Counted from the first letter of the stretch, positions 16,442 to 26,428 are shown. The stretch: DNA of 64,000 nt from Rugamonas sp. A1-17 (GCA_025548565.1 JAJLPB010000004.1:1-64000), one strand, 5' to 3'. The notes: generated by a model not told the origin, from the letters alone. Translations and numbers: made by a program.

Positions 16442-17671
16442 ATGATCACCACCCATCAAATCGGCGGCACCATCACCGTCATGGTGGCCGCGCGCGCCAT
16501 CAACCCGCTGAGCCGCCTGTTCCAGCGTGAGCTGGGCGCCCTGCTCGACAAGCTGGAAGCCGGACGGAGCGGCCTGCACGGCGTCATCATCGGCTTCGAC
16601 GCCGAGGCCACCGACTCCGACCACGAACTGGAACACCTGATGGCGCTGACAGCGGCCCAGGCCGGCGACTGCATGCTGATGCTGGCCGCCTACAACCGCT
16701 TGCTGCGCCGTCTGGAATGCCTGGGCATTCCGGTGGTCGCCACGCTCGGCGGCGCGGTCGGCGGCCACGCCCTGGGCCTGGCGCTGGCCTGCCATCACCG
16801 CATCAGCCTGGACGACGCGACCTTCAGCCTGCCGCAAGTGCAGTTGGGCGTGGCACCGGCAGCGGGCGAGATCGTCCGCACCGTGCGCCTGGCCGGCTTG
16901 CAGGGCGCCATGCCGCTGCTGCTCGACGGCGCGACGCTGACGGCCGACCAGGCCTTGCACGCCGGTCTGCTGCACGCCGTGGCCTACAACGAGGAACAGG
17001 TGGCCCAGTTGGTGCGCGCCACGCTGGCCGCCGACGCGCCCGCCGCGCAGCCATGGGACGTCAAGGGCTATCGCCTGCCGGGCGGCGCGCTCACTTCCGC
17101 CCCGGTGCAGACCCTGCTGCAAATGGCGCCCGCCGTGCTGCGCGAGCGCACCGGCGGCCACCTGCCGGCGCCGGAGGCCATCCTGTGCGCCATGGTCGAG
17201 GGCCTGCAGGTCGATTTCGACAGCGCGCTGCTGATCGAAAGCCGCTATTTCTGCCAGACCGCGATCAGCCCGGTGGCCCACAAGCTGATGCACTTAAATC
17301 AAATCCGCGCCGACCTGACGGCGCCGGCGGCGTTGGAACTGGCTGCCGCATTGCGTTTATGCTACGCGGACGAGGTCAGCGCCCTGCGGGCCGGATCCGT
17401 GCCGGAAGCGCTGTTGCGCAACGCCGCGCGCGCCGCCGGACTGCCGCCGCTGCCCGATACCGCCGCCAGCCCAGCCAGCGACGAGGGCGACGCATCCGCG
17501 CTCCAGCTGGCGGAGCTCCGCGACCGCCTGCTGCACGCGCTGTGCGCCACAGCGCGGCAGCACGTCGAAAGCGGCACCGTCAGCGCCGCCGAGGCCGACC
17601 TGATTTCCGTACAGCTGTTCGGTTTCCCAGCCCACACCGGGGGCGCCATTCATTTCGCGCAACACGCCTGA
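16442..17671 (+). CDS. Degenerate FadB/FadJ-like protein lacking active-site residues and the NAD domain
   Basis: The 409-aa product starts with a crotonase-fold domain (about residues 1-190) and ends with a segment like the C-terminus of multifunctional 3-hydroxyacyl-CoA dehydrogenases (about 355-409, ending FGFPAHTGGAIHFAQ). The NAD-binding Rossmann domain and most of the dehydrogenase domain expected between them (full family members are about 700 aa) are missing. Both catalytic glutamates of the hydratase are replaced: Gly112 in HALGLALAC and Gln132 in LPQVQLG. The frame is open throughout, so it may be a maintained non-catalytic partner of the thiolase (the alpha/beta complex of beta-oxidation) or a decaying gene. 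ATG 16442 has GGA at good spacing; ATG 16436 is the alternative. Confidence 0.75.
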   Translation: MITTHQIGGTITVMVAARAINPLSRLFQRELGALLDKLEAGRSGLHGVIIGFDAEATDSDHELEHLMALTAAQAGDCMLMLAAYNRLLRRLECLGIPVVATLGGAVGGHALGLALACHHRISLDDATFSLPQVQLGVAPAAGEIVRTVRLAGLQGAMPLLLDGATLTADQALHAGLLHAVAYNEEQVAQLVRATLAADAPAAQPWDVKGYRLPGGALTSAPVQTLLQMAPAVLRERTGGHLPAPEAILCAMVEGLQVDFDSALLIESRYFCQTAISPVAHKLMHLNQIRADLTAPAALELAAALRLCYADEVSALRAGSVPEALLRNAARAAGLPPLPDTAASPASDEGDASALQLAELRDRLLHALCATARQHVESGTVSAAEADLISVQLFGFPAHTGGAIHFAQHA

Positions 17672-17681
17672 ACCAAGCCTG

Positions 17682-17708
17682 CACGGCTGTCCAGAACAGC
17701 CGTGTTTT
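17682..17708 (+). terminator. Intrinsic terminator of the thiolase operon
   Basis: A perfect 9-bp stem, CACGGCTGT/ACAGCCGTG, with a 5-base loop is followed by four T, 10 bases after the stop codon. Confidence 0.8.
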
Positions 17709-17879
17709 CCCTATGTAAACTTCAATTTATTGGCCTAACTCAAGAGAAAACTGTAAAAGTCGCTTCGATGTTGTCGTTTTTCATGTAAATCCACTCTCAT
17801 CAGTGATACATTGCGTTCTGGTTTTGCAAGTTTCGCGCAGCCACGTTACATGTATAAAATGAAAGATTAGATCCTCGCG

Positions 17880-19604
17880 ATGTTTTCCAGTATCCCAGCC
17901 CCATCCCCGCGACATGAATTGGATAACCTCATGGAAGAGGCGGGCGATGTTGTGTTCCGTCTCAATCAGCTGGGACAGATACTATATGCCAGCAAACGCG
18001 CGGTGGCCCTGATCGCCAGCTACGCACCGCTGGCCGGCGACACGCTGCCCCGGCTGGTATCGCTGGACGACCAGGCGCCGCTGACCGCCGTGCTGGCCGA
18101 AGTCGGCGGCACCGGCCTGTCGCGCCAGCTCGAGGTGCGCATCAAGACGCCGGACGCCGAGATCTGGCACGAACTGAGAATCTCCTGCTACGCCAACCAG
18201 CACGGCCTGAGCGAGCTGCTGGTGGTCGGCCGCGACATGACGGTGCAGCGCGCCACCGAAGAGCGGCTGCGCCACATGGCCACCCACGATGCCCTGACCG
18301 AACTGCCCAACCGCCTGCTGCTGTCGGACCGCATGCGCATGGTGATCGCCAACGCGCGCCGCTCCGGCCAGGGCTTCTCGGTCGCCACCATCGGCCTGGA
18401 CGGATTCAAGAAAGTCAACGACGGCCTCGGCCATCCGGTCGGCGACGCCGTGCTGCGCACCGCCGCCGCCCGCCTGCGCAAGACGCTGCGCGACAGCGAC
18501 ACCCTGGCCCGCGTCGGCGGCGACGAGTTTGTCGCGGTGCTGCCCGGCACCGCCACCGAGGCGCAGATCAAGCTGGTCACCGGCCGCCTGATCGCCACCC
18601 TGCAGTCGCCGTTTGAAATCGACAACCACACGATCTACGTCGGCGCCTCGGTCGGCGTGGCGGTCTATCCGCAGCACGCAGAGGACGAAGTGCGGCTGGT
18701 CGCGCTGGCCGACGCCGCCATGTCGCGCGCCAAGGAGACCGGCAAGGCCCGCTGCGTGGTGTACAGCCAGTCCCAGTCCGGCCCGCCGGAGCACGACATC
18801 TCGCTGGAGGCGGCGATGTTCCAGGCGGTGCGCGAGGGCGAGTTCCTGCTCTACTACCAGCCCATCGTCGACGCCCGCACGCGCGAGATCCAGGGCTTCG
18901 AAACGCTGATGCGCTGGAAGCACCCGACGCTGGGCATGGTGCCGCCGGCCCGCTTCATCCCGATCGCCGAGACCAACGGCCTCATCAATTTGCTGGGCGC
19001 CTGGGCCTTGAAAGCGGCCTGCGTACAGCTGAAACAGTTCGAGGAAGTGGCAAAGCGCAGCCTGTACATCTCTGTTAATATCAGCCCGCGGCAATTCCGC
19101 AACGATAAATTTCTGGATGTGCTGGACGATGCGATCGCCTTCTCCGGCCTACTTGGTGAGCAATTGGTTTTGGAAATCACAGAAGGTACTTTGATGATCG
19201 ACCCGGCGCATGCCGAGTCCATCCTGACCAAAATGGCCGAGCGCAAGGCCCGCATCGCCATCGACGATTTCGGCACCGGGTATTCCTCGCTGGCCTACCT
19301 CAAGCGCTTCCCCATCTCCGTGCTGAAGATCGACCGCACCTTCATCCGCGACCTGCCCGGTTCGCAGAAGGATGGCGCGATCTGCAACGCCGTGCTCGAC
19401 CTGGCCAAGCACCTGGACCTGTCCGTGGTGGCCGAGGGCGTCGAGACCGAGGGCCAGATGGACTACCTGGAACAGCGCGGCTGCCAGTACATCCAGGGCT
19501 ACCTGACCGGCAAGCCGATGGCCTCCAATGTCGCGCTGGCCGCGCTCAAGGAGAGCATCCACGTCAAGGTGGTGCCGCCCGAACTGCGCCAGGTGGCGCA
19601 ATGA
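17880..19604 (+). CDS. PAS-GGDEF-EAL c-di-GMP signalling protein
   Basis: This 574-aa protein has an N-terminal PAS-like sensor (about 15-120), a GGDEF diguanylate cyclase domain (about 135-290, intact VGGDEFVAV) and an EAL phosphodiesterase domain (about 305-560). The EAL signature reads ETL (FETLMRWKHP), while other phosphodiesterase motifs (EITEGTLM, IDDFGTGYSSL, KIDRTFIRDLP, AEGVET) are kept. Net activity cannot be told. No membrane segment is seen, so it is cytoplasmic. It overlaps the HDOD gene by four bases (ATGA). Confidence 0.88.
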   Translation: MFSSIPAPSPRHELDNLMEEAGDVVFRLNQLGQILYASKRAVALIASYAPLAGDTLPRLVSLDDQAPLTAVLAEVGGTGLSRQLEVRIKTPDAEIWHELRISCYANQHGLSELLVVGRDMTVQRATEERLRHMATHDALTELPNRLLLSDRMRMVIANARRSGQGFSVATIGLDGFKKVNDGLGHPVGDAVLRTAAARLRKTLRDSDTLARVGGDEFVAVLPGTATEAQIKLVTGRLIATLQSPFEIDNHTIYVGASVGVAVYPQHAEDEVRLVALADAAMSRAKETGKARCVVYSQSQSGPPEHDISLEAAMFQAVREGEFLLYYQPIVDARTREIQGFETLMRWKHPTLGMVPPARFIPIAETNGLINLLGAWALKAACVQLKQFEEVAKRSLYISVNISPRQFRNDKFLDVLDDAIAFSGLLGEQLVLEITEGTLMIDPAHAESILTKMAERKARIAIDDFGTGYSSLAYLKRFPISVLKIDRTFIRDLPGSQKDGAICNAVLDLAKHLDLSVVAEGVETEGQMDYLEQRGCQYIQGYLTGKPMASNVALAALKESIHVKVVPPELRQVAQ

Positions 19605-21097
19605 CGGCGCGTTTCACCGCCAGCACGCCACTGGGCGACGCCACGCTGGCGGCGCTATGGGACTGCACCCGCCGGCGCGGCGACATGCCGGGCTTCGCCA
19701 AGGCCATCACCGCCATCCTGGGCGCGATGCGCGGCGAGGACGAGCAGGAATTCAACATGACCCGCACCGTGCTGTCCGATCCGGTGCTCACGCAAAAGGT
19801 GCTGCGGCTGGCCAACAGCGGCATGTACTCGGCCTTCGGCCAGCATGTGAACACGGTCTCGAAGGCGGTGCTGGTGCTGGGCACGGAGGCCATCGGCCAC
19901 CTGGCGCTGGGCCTGAAGCTGATCGAGGAACTGGCCGCCGGCTCGCCCGACGCCACCATCGCCCACATCGAAATGGAAAAGGCCGTGCTGGCCGGGATCG
20001 TGGCGCAGCAGATCGCCTACACGGCCGAAAGCCGCCACGGCGAGGAAGCCGTGGTGTGCTCGATGCTGCACACGCTGGGCCGCATGATGATGACCTTCTA
20101 CATGCCGGAGCGCTGGCAGGAACTGCAACGCGCGGCCGACCAGGCCGGCTGCGGCATCGACCAGGTCGCGCCCGAGATGCTGGGCCTGACGATGGAGGAA
20201 ATCGGCCACGCGGCCGCCCTGCACTGGGGCCTGCCCGGCACGCTGGTCAAGGGAATGCGCAAGGTCGAGCCGCCGGCGCCCGGCGCGGAGGTGAGCACCT
20301 CGGACTGGATCGCCGGCCTGTCGACCATGTCGGCGCTGTGCGCGGAATCGCTGTGGCATGACGACGCGGCCGGCGCCGCCGTAGTCAAGGAACTGACGCA
20401 ATCGTATGCCGCCATGCTGGGCGTGGAGCCGGACAACCTGATGCACGCCATCGAGCAGGCCAAGGTGGTGGCGGCCAACGACTTGTCCATCGCGCCGCTG
20501 TCGCGCCCCGCCGAGCGCCGCGCCAAGGCGCTGGCCAAGACGCGCCAGCGCGCCGCCGGCAACAAGATCCTGCTCAGCGGCCTGGCCGATATGCGCGACA
20601 TGCTGGAGACGGCCAACCCCGGCCAGATGGTGCAGATCGCGCTGGAAACGGTGTACAAGGGACTGGACTTCTCGCGCGCGGTGGCCTTCGTGCGCAACCG
20701 CAAGGACAACCAGTACGCGGCCAAGATCAGCTTTGGCGAGGGCAGCAAGGAACTGCTGCCGGCGCTGACCTTCGACGACGCCTACGAGCCGAACGTGTTC
20801 CATGCCGCGCTCAACAGCGACCGCGTGATCTTCATCGAAAACGCCCGCGACGCCAAGTTCGCCGCCAAGCTGCCGTTGTGGTGGAAGAGTTCCCTGTCCG
20901 AGGCGCGCAGCTTCGTCATCCTGCCGCTGTCGGCCAACGGCCAGCCGGCCGGCTTCCTGTACGGCGACTGGGACGATTCCTTCCCGCCCATCCAGCTGAG
21001 CCAGACCGAGTTCGCGCTATTGAACGACATGCGGGCGCTGGTGGTGCGGGCGGTCGAGCGCCGCCACAAGCTGGAAGCGGTCGGTTCCCGCAGCTAG
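19601..21097 (+). CDS. HDOD-domain protein with C-terminal GAF-like domain
   Basis: The 498-aa product has an HDOD domain (about 20-215; TRTVLSDPVLTQKVLRLANSG is typical) and a GAF-like sensor domain (about 320-480). HDOD proteins are signalling relatives of HD phosphohydrolases that usually lack the metal-binding pair. It is translationally coupled to the upstream GGDEF-EAL gene, so the pair probably forms one signalling unit affecting c-di-GMP output. It converges with the MFS transporter gene, overlapping it by four bases. Confidence 0.8.
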   Translation: MTARFTASTPLGDATLAALWDCTRRRGDMPGFAKAITAILGAMRGEDEQEFNMTRTVLSDPVLTQKVLRLANSGMYSAFGQHVNTVSKAVLVLGTEAIGHLALGLKLIEELAAGSPDATIAHIEMEKAVLAGIVAQQIAYTAESRHGEEAVVCSMLHTLGRMMMTFYMPERWQELQRAADQAGCGIDQVAPEMLGLTMEEIGHAAALHWGLPGTLVKGMRKVEPPAPGAEVSTSDWIAGLSTMSALCAESLWHDDAAGAAVVKELTQSYAAMLGVEPDNLMHAIEQAKVVAANDLSIAPLSRPAERRAKALAKTRQRAAGNKILLSGLADMRDMLETANPGQMVQIALETVYKGLDFSRAVAFVRNRKDNQYAAKISFGEGSKELLPALTFDDAYEPNVFHAALNSDRVIFIENARDAKFAAKLPLWWKSSLSEARSFVILPLSANGQPAGFLYGDWDDSFPPIQLSQTEFALLNDMRALVVRAVERRHKLEAVGSRS

Positions 21098-22245
21098 TAG
21101 GTATCGCGCTGTTGCCAGCGGTAGGACAGCACGGCCGCCAGCATCGAGCACGCCACCAGCGCGGCCGCCACGTAGTACACCGACTGCGGCCCCGCCCTCT
21201 CCCACCACTGCGCCAGGAACAGCCCGCCCAGCGAGCCGCCGATGCCGTACGAGATGCTCATGTACAGCGCCTGCCCGCGCGCCTGCAACGGCCCGGAGAA
21301 CCAGCGCTGCAGGGTCATCACGGACGACGAGTGGTGCAGCGCGAAGGTGGCCGCGTGCATCACCTGCGCCACCACCAGCAGCCACAGCACGTGCGGGCCG
21401 AAGCCTATCATCAGGAAGCGCACCACCGCCACGGCCAGCGTCACCAGCATCATGTTGCGCGCGCCCCAGCGCCTGAACAGCGGCGCCTGGAAGTAGAACA
21501 GCAGCACCTCGGCCGTCACGCCCAGCGACCACATGGCGCCGATCACGGTCTTGCTATAGCCGTTGCGCTCCAGGTACAGCGAATAAAAGGTGTACAGCGA
21601 GGTGTGGGCCGCGACCATCAGCGCGGTCGAGGCGAAGAAGGCGATCACCTCGCGCCGGCGCAGCAGCGACAGCAACGGCGGCGGCGCCACCTTGTGCACG
21701 CGGCGCGGCACGTCCTGCAGGCGGAACGCTGCGACTATGGTCAGCACCAGCAGCACCGCGGCCACCCACGGCAGCGCGGCGATGCCGTAGTGTTCCAGCG
21801 CGTACGCGGCCAGCGTGACCGAGGCGATGAAGCCGATCGACCCCCACATGCGGATGCGGCCATAGTAGGTCAGGTCGCCGCGCATCTCGGACAGCATCAG
21901 CGCCTCGCAGATCGGCGCCTGGCCGCTGGTGAACAGGTTCAGCACGATCATCGCCAGCATGAAGTGGACGAAGGTGCTGCCGAAGAAGAAGCCGCTGAAG
22001 CCCGCCAGCGCGGCGAAGCCGGCCATGCGCAGCACGAACACGCGGCGGTCGTAATGGTCGGCCACGTAGCCCCAGACGTTGGGGCCGACGATGCGCAGCA
22101 CTTGGATCATCGACATCAGCACGCCGATCTGCGCCACCGTCATGCCTTTATCGGCGAAGAACAGCGTGGCGTAGGTGGACCAGGTTCCCGCGTGCGCGTA
22201 GTAGCAGAACAGGAATAAGGCGAAGCTGAAGGCTTGTACCGGCAC
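21094..22245 (-). CDS. MFS transporter, HcaT/PPP-like family
   Basis: This is a 383-aa membrane protein with about 12 hydrophobic segments and the loop motif GYVADHYDRR after helix 2. It resembles the HcaT/phenylpropionate-type MFS group (FALFLFCYYAHAGTW, ATLFFADKGMT). The substrate is unknown. It starts three bases after the aroC stop codon and is probably co-transcribed with it, an arrangement seen in related betaproteobacteria. Confidence 0.85.
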   Translation of the reverse strand: MPVQAFSFALFLFCYYAHAGTWSTYATLFFADKGMTVAQIGVLMSMIQVLRIVGPNVWGYVADHYDRRVFVLRMAGFAALAGFSGFFFGSTFVHFMLAMIVLNLFTSGQAPICEALMLSEMRGDLTYYGRIRMWGSIGFIASVTLAAYALEHYGIAALPWVAAVLLVLTIVAAFRLQDVPRRVHKVAPPPLLSLLRRREVIAFFASTALMVAAHTSLYTFYSLYLERNGYSKTVIGAMWSLGVTAEVLLFYFQAPLFRRWGARNMMLVTLAVAVVRFLMIGFGPHVLWLLVVAQVMHAATFALHHSSSVMTLQRWFSGPLQARGQALYMSISYGIGGSLGGLFLAQWWERAGPQSVYYVAAALVACSMLAAVLSYRWQQRDTY

Positions 22246-22248
22246 CGC

Positions 22249-23367
22249 TTAGCGGGACGTCGAGGGCACCGGCGGCGCGATGTTCGGCGTGGCGACCTGG
22301 ACGTCGCCGCACTGCGCGCGGTGCATCAGCGCGTGGTCCATCAGCACCAGCGCCAGCATCGCCTCGGCGATCGGCGTGGCGCGGATGCCGACGCACGGAT
22401 CGTGGCGGCCGAAGGTTTCCACCATCACCGGGTTGCCGTCCTTGTCGATCGACTGGCGCGGCGTGCGAATGGACGAGGTCGGCTTGATGGCGATCGACAC
22501 CGTGATGTCCTGGCCGGTCGAGATGCCGCCCAGCACGCCGCCGGCGTTGTTGCCGATGAAGCCTTCGGGTGTCAGCGAGTCGCCGTGCACCGAGCCCTTC
22601 TGCTCGACCGACTTGAAGCCGGCGCCGATCTCCACGCCCTTGACGGCGTTGATGCCCATCATGGCGTAGGCGATGTCGGCGTCGAGCTTGTCGTAGATGG
22701 GCTGGCCCAGGCCGACCGGGATGTTGCGGGCGATGACGTCGATGCGCGCGCCAATCGAATCGCCGGCCTTGCGCAGTTCGTCCATCGCCTCTTCCATGCG
22801 GGCGATCAGGTCGGCGTCGCCGCTGGCGGCGAAGAATGGATTGTCGTGCACGTGCGACCAGTCCTGGAACGGCACGGCGATATCGCCGAGCTGGCTCATG
22901 CAGCCCTTGAACTCGGTGCCGTACTGCTGGTTCAGCCATTTCTTGGCGATGGCGGCCGCGCCGACCACAGGCGCGGTCAGGCGCGCCGACGAGCGGCCGC
23001 CGCCGCGCGGATCGCGGACGCCGTATTTGTGCCAATAGGTGTAATCTGCATGGCCTGGGCGGAAACTATCGACGATATTGCCGTAGTCCTTGCTGCGCTG
23101 GTCCTCGTTGCGGATCAGCAGCGCGATCGGCGTGCCGGTGGTCACGCCCTGGTAGACCCCCGACAGGATTTCCACGGTGTCAGGTTCCTTGCGCTGCGTC
23201 ACGTGGCGCGAGGTGCCCGGCTTGCGGCGGTCCAGCTCCGGCTGGATGTCCGCTTCCGACAAAGGCAAACCTGGTGGGCAGCCATCGATCACACAACCAA
23301 TCGCGGGACCGTGCGACTCACCAAAGGTAGTTACTGAAAACAATTTGCCAAATGTATTGCCGGACAT
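22249..23367 (-). CDS. aroC: Chorismate synthase
   Basis: This 372-aa enzyme converts 5-enolpyruvylshikimate-3-phosphate to chorismate, the last step of the shikimate pathway, and needs reduced FMN. Signatures [35 protein letters not shown] and RGGGRSSAR are clear. The open frame begins 46 codons earlier, but [20 protein letters not shown] is the conserved N-terminus. It is followed by the MFS gene. Confidence 0.95.
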   Translation of the reverse strand: MSGNTFGKLFSVTTFGESHGPAIGCVIDGCPPGLPLSEADIQPELDRRKPGTSRHVTQRKEPDTVEILSGVYQGVTTGTPIALLIRNEDQRSKDYGNIVDSFRPGHADYTYWHKYGVRDPRGGGRSSARLTAPVVGAAAIAKKWLNQQYGTEFKGCMSQLGDIAVPFQDWSHVHDNPFFAASGDADLIARMEEAMDELRKAGDSIGARIDVIARNIPVGLGQPIYDKLDADIAYAMMGINAVKGVEIGAGFKSVEQKGSVHGDSLTPEGFIGNNAGGVLGGISTGQDITVSIAIKPTSSIRTPRQSIDKDGNPVMVETFGRHDPCVGIRATPIAEAMLALVLMDHALMHRAQCGDVQVATPNIAPPVPSTSR

Positions 23368-23619
23368 AGGAAGAGAATCTTTGGAAAAAGGTGGAAAGTA
23401 CCCAATTCTACCAGCCAGCGGCGTTTGCCGCCCGCCCGGCGCAATAATTTCCACAAGGCAAGTTTCTATTGGTAAAATACCATTCTTTCGATGAAAGCCG
23501 GGCAAACTTGCGCACCAGTATGCAACGTTCTGTGTAAAGCGCGGGAAAACCGCGTTCTTTTTAACAATTCGCTATATACTTGATCACAAGAACACCGAGA
23601 AATCCTGGAGATGTTACAC

Positions 23620-25881
23620 ATGCCCCCACCGATCACACCCCTTGAGCAATCCAAGGACGATCACGACGATCTGGTATTCTTAGAAGAGCATCCGGCGACG
23701 CCCGCCGTGCCCGGTGCCCGCAACGTCTGGCGGGTCATGATCATCGACGACGACGAAGATGTTCACTCGACCACCACCTTCGCGCTGGGCAACCTCGACA
23801 TGCAGCAGCGCCCGCTTGAATTCGTGCATGCGTATTCGGCCGGCCAGGCGCGCGAATTACTGAAGCACGAAACCGAAATCGCCGTCATCCTGCTCGACGT
23901 GGTGATGGAACAGGACGACGCCGGCCTGCACCTGGTGCGCTACATCCGCGAAACGCTGAACCTGGCCGACGTGCGCATCATCCTGCGCACCGGCCAACCC
24001 GGCTACGCGCCGGAGATCGACGCCATCCGCGATTTCGACATCAATGATTACAAGACCAAGTCCGAGCTGACCCGCATCAAGCTGTACACCACGGTGACGG
24101 CGGCGATCCGCTCCTACGAGCAAATCCGCAAGATCAACGACAGCCGGCGCGGCCTGAACCAGATCGTCCACGCCAGCACCCAGCTGATGGCGCTGCACGG
24201 CGTGCAAAACTTCGCCTCCGGCGTGCTGGCGCAGATCGCCGACCTGCTGGGCCAGGACGGCAACGGCGTGCTGTGCGTGCAGGAGTGCCCGGAGGACGGT
24301 TGCCACCAGTTGATGGTGATGGCCACCATCGGCAGCTACCGCCACCTGGACAACGCCACGCTGTGCAACCAGGAGCACAAGCCCATCTACGACGCCATGG
24401 AGCTGACGCTGGGCCAGCGCCGCAACATCTACGGCCCGGATTTCATCACGCTGTACTTCGCCGGCAAGGCCAGCCGCGACTTCGTCGCCTACCTGGACGT
24501 GGGCCGCGCGCCGACCGAGATCGACGAGCGCCTGCTGGAAGTGTTCTGCTCCAACGTGGCCGTGGGCCTCGACAACGTCGAGCTGGTCACGCACCTGCAC
24601 AACGCCGCCTTCTACGACCAGCTGTCCAAGCTGCCCAACCGCACCCGCCTGGTCGAGATCCTGGACGCCACGCTGGCCGGCCCGGCGCGCGACGACGCCA
24701 CGCTGTCGCTGGTCGACCTGGACCACTTCGCCGAGACCAACGACGCGCTCGGCCACCAGTTCGGCGACATGCTGCTGGTGGCGGTCGCCGGCCGCCTGCA
24801 AACCCAGCTGGGCGACCAGCTGACGGTGGCGCGCATCGGCGGCGACATCTTCTGCGTGCTGGGCGATTCGTCGCAGGTCAACCCGGCCAACATCCTGGCG
24901 CTGTTCGCCGATCCGTTCAGCATCGACGGCCAGGACGTGCAGCTGTCAGCCACGCTGGGCCTGGTGCGCCTGGGCGAGCATGAAGGCAGCGGCGCCGACG
25001 CGCTCAAGGACGCCGACATCGCCCTCAAGCGCGCCAAGTCGCAGCAGCGCGCCGGCCACTTCTACTTCTCGCGCTCGATGGGCGTGGAGATCCGCGAACG
25101 CGTGCGCATGATGCACGCGCTGCGCACGGCCTTCGGCCAGAACCAGCTGTTCGTGGTGTACCAGCCGCAGATCGACCTGGCCACGCGCCGGCCGATGGGC
25201 GCCGAGGCGCTGCTGCGCTGGCAAACGCCGGACGGCAAGTTCATCTCGCCGGACCGCTTCATCCCGATCGCCGAATATTCGGGCCTGATCATCGACCTGG
25301 GCGCGTGGGTGATGCGCACCGCCTGCCAGGAGCTGGTGGACCTGCGCAAGGCCGGCCACCTCGACTTCATGATGTCGATCAACGTCTCGCAGGTGCAGTT
25401 CCGCCATCCGCACTTCCTGGAGACGCTGCGCAAGGCGCTGGAGGAAACGGGCGCGCCGCCGCAATATGTGGAGCTGGAGATCACCGAATCGATGGCGATG
25501 GAAGAGCCGGACATGCTGATCAAGATGCTGGGCCAGATCAAGCAGACCGGCGTGAGCATCGCGATCGACGACTTCGGCACCGGCTTCTCGTCGCTGTCCT
25601 ACCTGCAGCGGCTGCAGATCGACCGCCTGAAGATCGACCGCGCCTTCGTCACCGAGATCACCGGCTCCGCGCGCGGCAGCAGCATCGCCGAGATGGTGAT
25701 CCAGCTGGGCCGCAACCTCGGCCTGGCCGTGATCGCGGAAGGCGTGGAGGACGAGCGCCAGGCGCAGATCCTGCAAGCGCTGGGCTGCCCGCTGGCGCAA
25801 GGCTTCCTGTTCGCGCGGCCGATGACGGCCACGGCGCTCAACGGTTGGCTCAACAACGACACGCTGGAAGGCGCGGCCTGA
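23620..25881 (+). CDS. Response regulator with DUF3369, degenerate GGDEF and intact EAL
   Basis: The 753-aa product has a receiver domain (about 36-160; acidic DDDED and phosphoacceptor Asp93 in LLDVVMEQDD), a DUF3369-type domain (about 175-335), a GGDEF-like domain whose signature is GGDIF, and a C-terminal EAL domain with GAEALLRW, EITESMAM and IDDFGTGFSSL. It is therefore predicted to be a phosphorylation-controlled c-di-GMP phosphodiesterase with an inactive, perhaps GTP-sensing, GGDEF domain. The start is ATG 23620 with GGAG 9 bases upstream; the ATG at 23611 abuts the Shine-Dalgarno. No cognate kinase is adjacent. Confidence 0.88.
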   Translation: MPPPITPLEQSKDDHDDLVFLEEHPATPAVPGARNVWRVMIIDDDEDVHSTTTFALGNLDMQQRPLEFVHAYSAGQARELLKHETEIAVILLDVVMEQDDAGLHLVRYIRETLNLADVRIILRTGQPGYAPEIDAIRDFDINDYKTKSELTRIKLYTTVTAAIRSYEQIRKINDSRRGLNQIVHASTQLMALHGVQNFASGVLAQIADLLGQDGNGVLCVQECPEDGCHQLMVMATIGSYRHLDNATLCNQEHKPIYDAMELTLGQRRNIYGPDFITLYFAGKASRDFVAYLDVGRAPTEIDERLLEVFCSNVAVGLDNVELVTHLHNAAFYDQLSKLPNRTRLVEILDATLAGPARDDATLSLVDLDHFAETNDALGHQFGDMLLVAVAGRLQTQLGDQLTVARIGGDIFCVLGDSSQVNPANILALFADPFSIDGQDVQLSATLGLVRLGEHEGSGADALKDADIALKRAKSQQRAGHFYFSRSMGVEIRERVRMMHALRTAFGQNQLFVVYQPQIDLATRRPMGAEALLRWQTPDGKFISPDRFIPIAEYSGLIIDLGAWVMRTACQELVDLRKAGHLDFMMSINVSQVQFRHPHFLETLRKALEETGAPPQYVELEITESMAMEEPDMLIKMLGQIKQTGVSIAIDDFGTGFSSLSYLQRLQIDRLKIDRAFVTEITGSARGSSIAEMVIQLGRNLGLAVIAEGVEDERQAQILQALGCPLAQGFLFARPMTATALNGWLNNDTLEGAA

Positions 25882-25887
25882 TAAAAA

Positions 25888-25943
25888 AAACCGCCATGCG
25901 GCCATGCGACGCTCAACATCGTCGCATGGCCGCATGGCGGTTT
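25888..25943. terminator. Very long perfect hairpin between convergent genes
   Basis: Two 24-base arms (25888-25911 and 25920-25943) are perfectly complementary around an 8-base loop. On the minus strand the hairpin leads into a T run. It separates the converging EAL and CBS genes and would terminate both. Each arm contains a near-duplicate GCCATGCG unit, and the stem is far longer than needed for termination. Confidence 0.8.
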
Positions 25944-25972
25944 GCTTGCCGGCGCCGGGCGCCGGGCTGTAT

Positions 25973-26428
25973 TCAGTCCGCCTGGTCCGCCGTCTCGGCC
26001 GGCCAGTCGCGGATATAGGCTTTCAGCATCTTGTTCTCGAAGCTCTGCGCCTCCAGCACCGCGCGCGCCACGTCGTAGAACGAGATCACGCCCAGGATGG
26101 TCTTGGCGTTCATCACCGGCAGATAGCGCGCGTGCTTTTCCAGCATGATGCGGCGCACCTCGTTGACCTCGGTATCCGGCGTGACGGTGATCGGATGATC
26201 GTCCATGTGCTTGCGCACCGTGCCGGTGCCCACCGTGCCCGCGTTCTCGTGCAGCGCGCGCAGCACTTCGCGGAAGGTCAGCATGCCCGCCAGCTCGCCG
26301 AACTCCATGACCACCAGCGAACCGATGTCTTTCTCCGCCATCGTGTTGGCGGCGTCAGCCAACGGCTGGTCAGGAGAGATAGTGTAAAGAATGCTGCCTT
26401 TAACCTGAAGAATTTCGGAGACTTTCAT
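25973..26428 (-). CDS. Tandem CBS-domain protein
   Basis: This 151-aa protein is made of two CBS domains (about 8-65 and 75-135), which bind adenine nucleotides. Visible motifs are QPLADAANTMAEKDIGSLVV and TPDTEVNEVRRIMLEKHARYLPVM. Stand-alone CBS pairs of this size are common in betaproteobacteria and are usually regulatory. It is monocistronic, converging on the long hairpin terminator. Confidence 0.9.
   Translation of the reverse strand: MKVSEILQVKGSILYTISPDQPLADAANTMAEKDIGSLVVMEFGELAGMLTFREVLRALHENAGTVGTGTVRKHMDDHPITVTPDTEVNEVRRIMLEKHARYLPVMNAKTILGVISFYDVARAVLEAQSFENKMLKAYIRDWPAETADQAD

Noticed and set aside
23539..23561. Hairpin CGCGG-GAAAA-CCGCG followed by TTCTTTTT before the receiver-EAL gene
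   Set aside because: Only a 5-bp stem, and no plus-strand gene upstream to terminate. It could be a leader structure but the support is weak.
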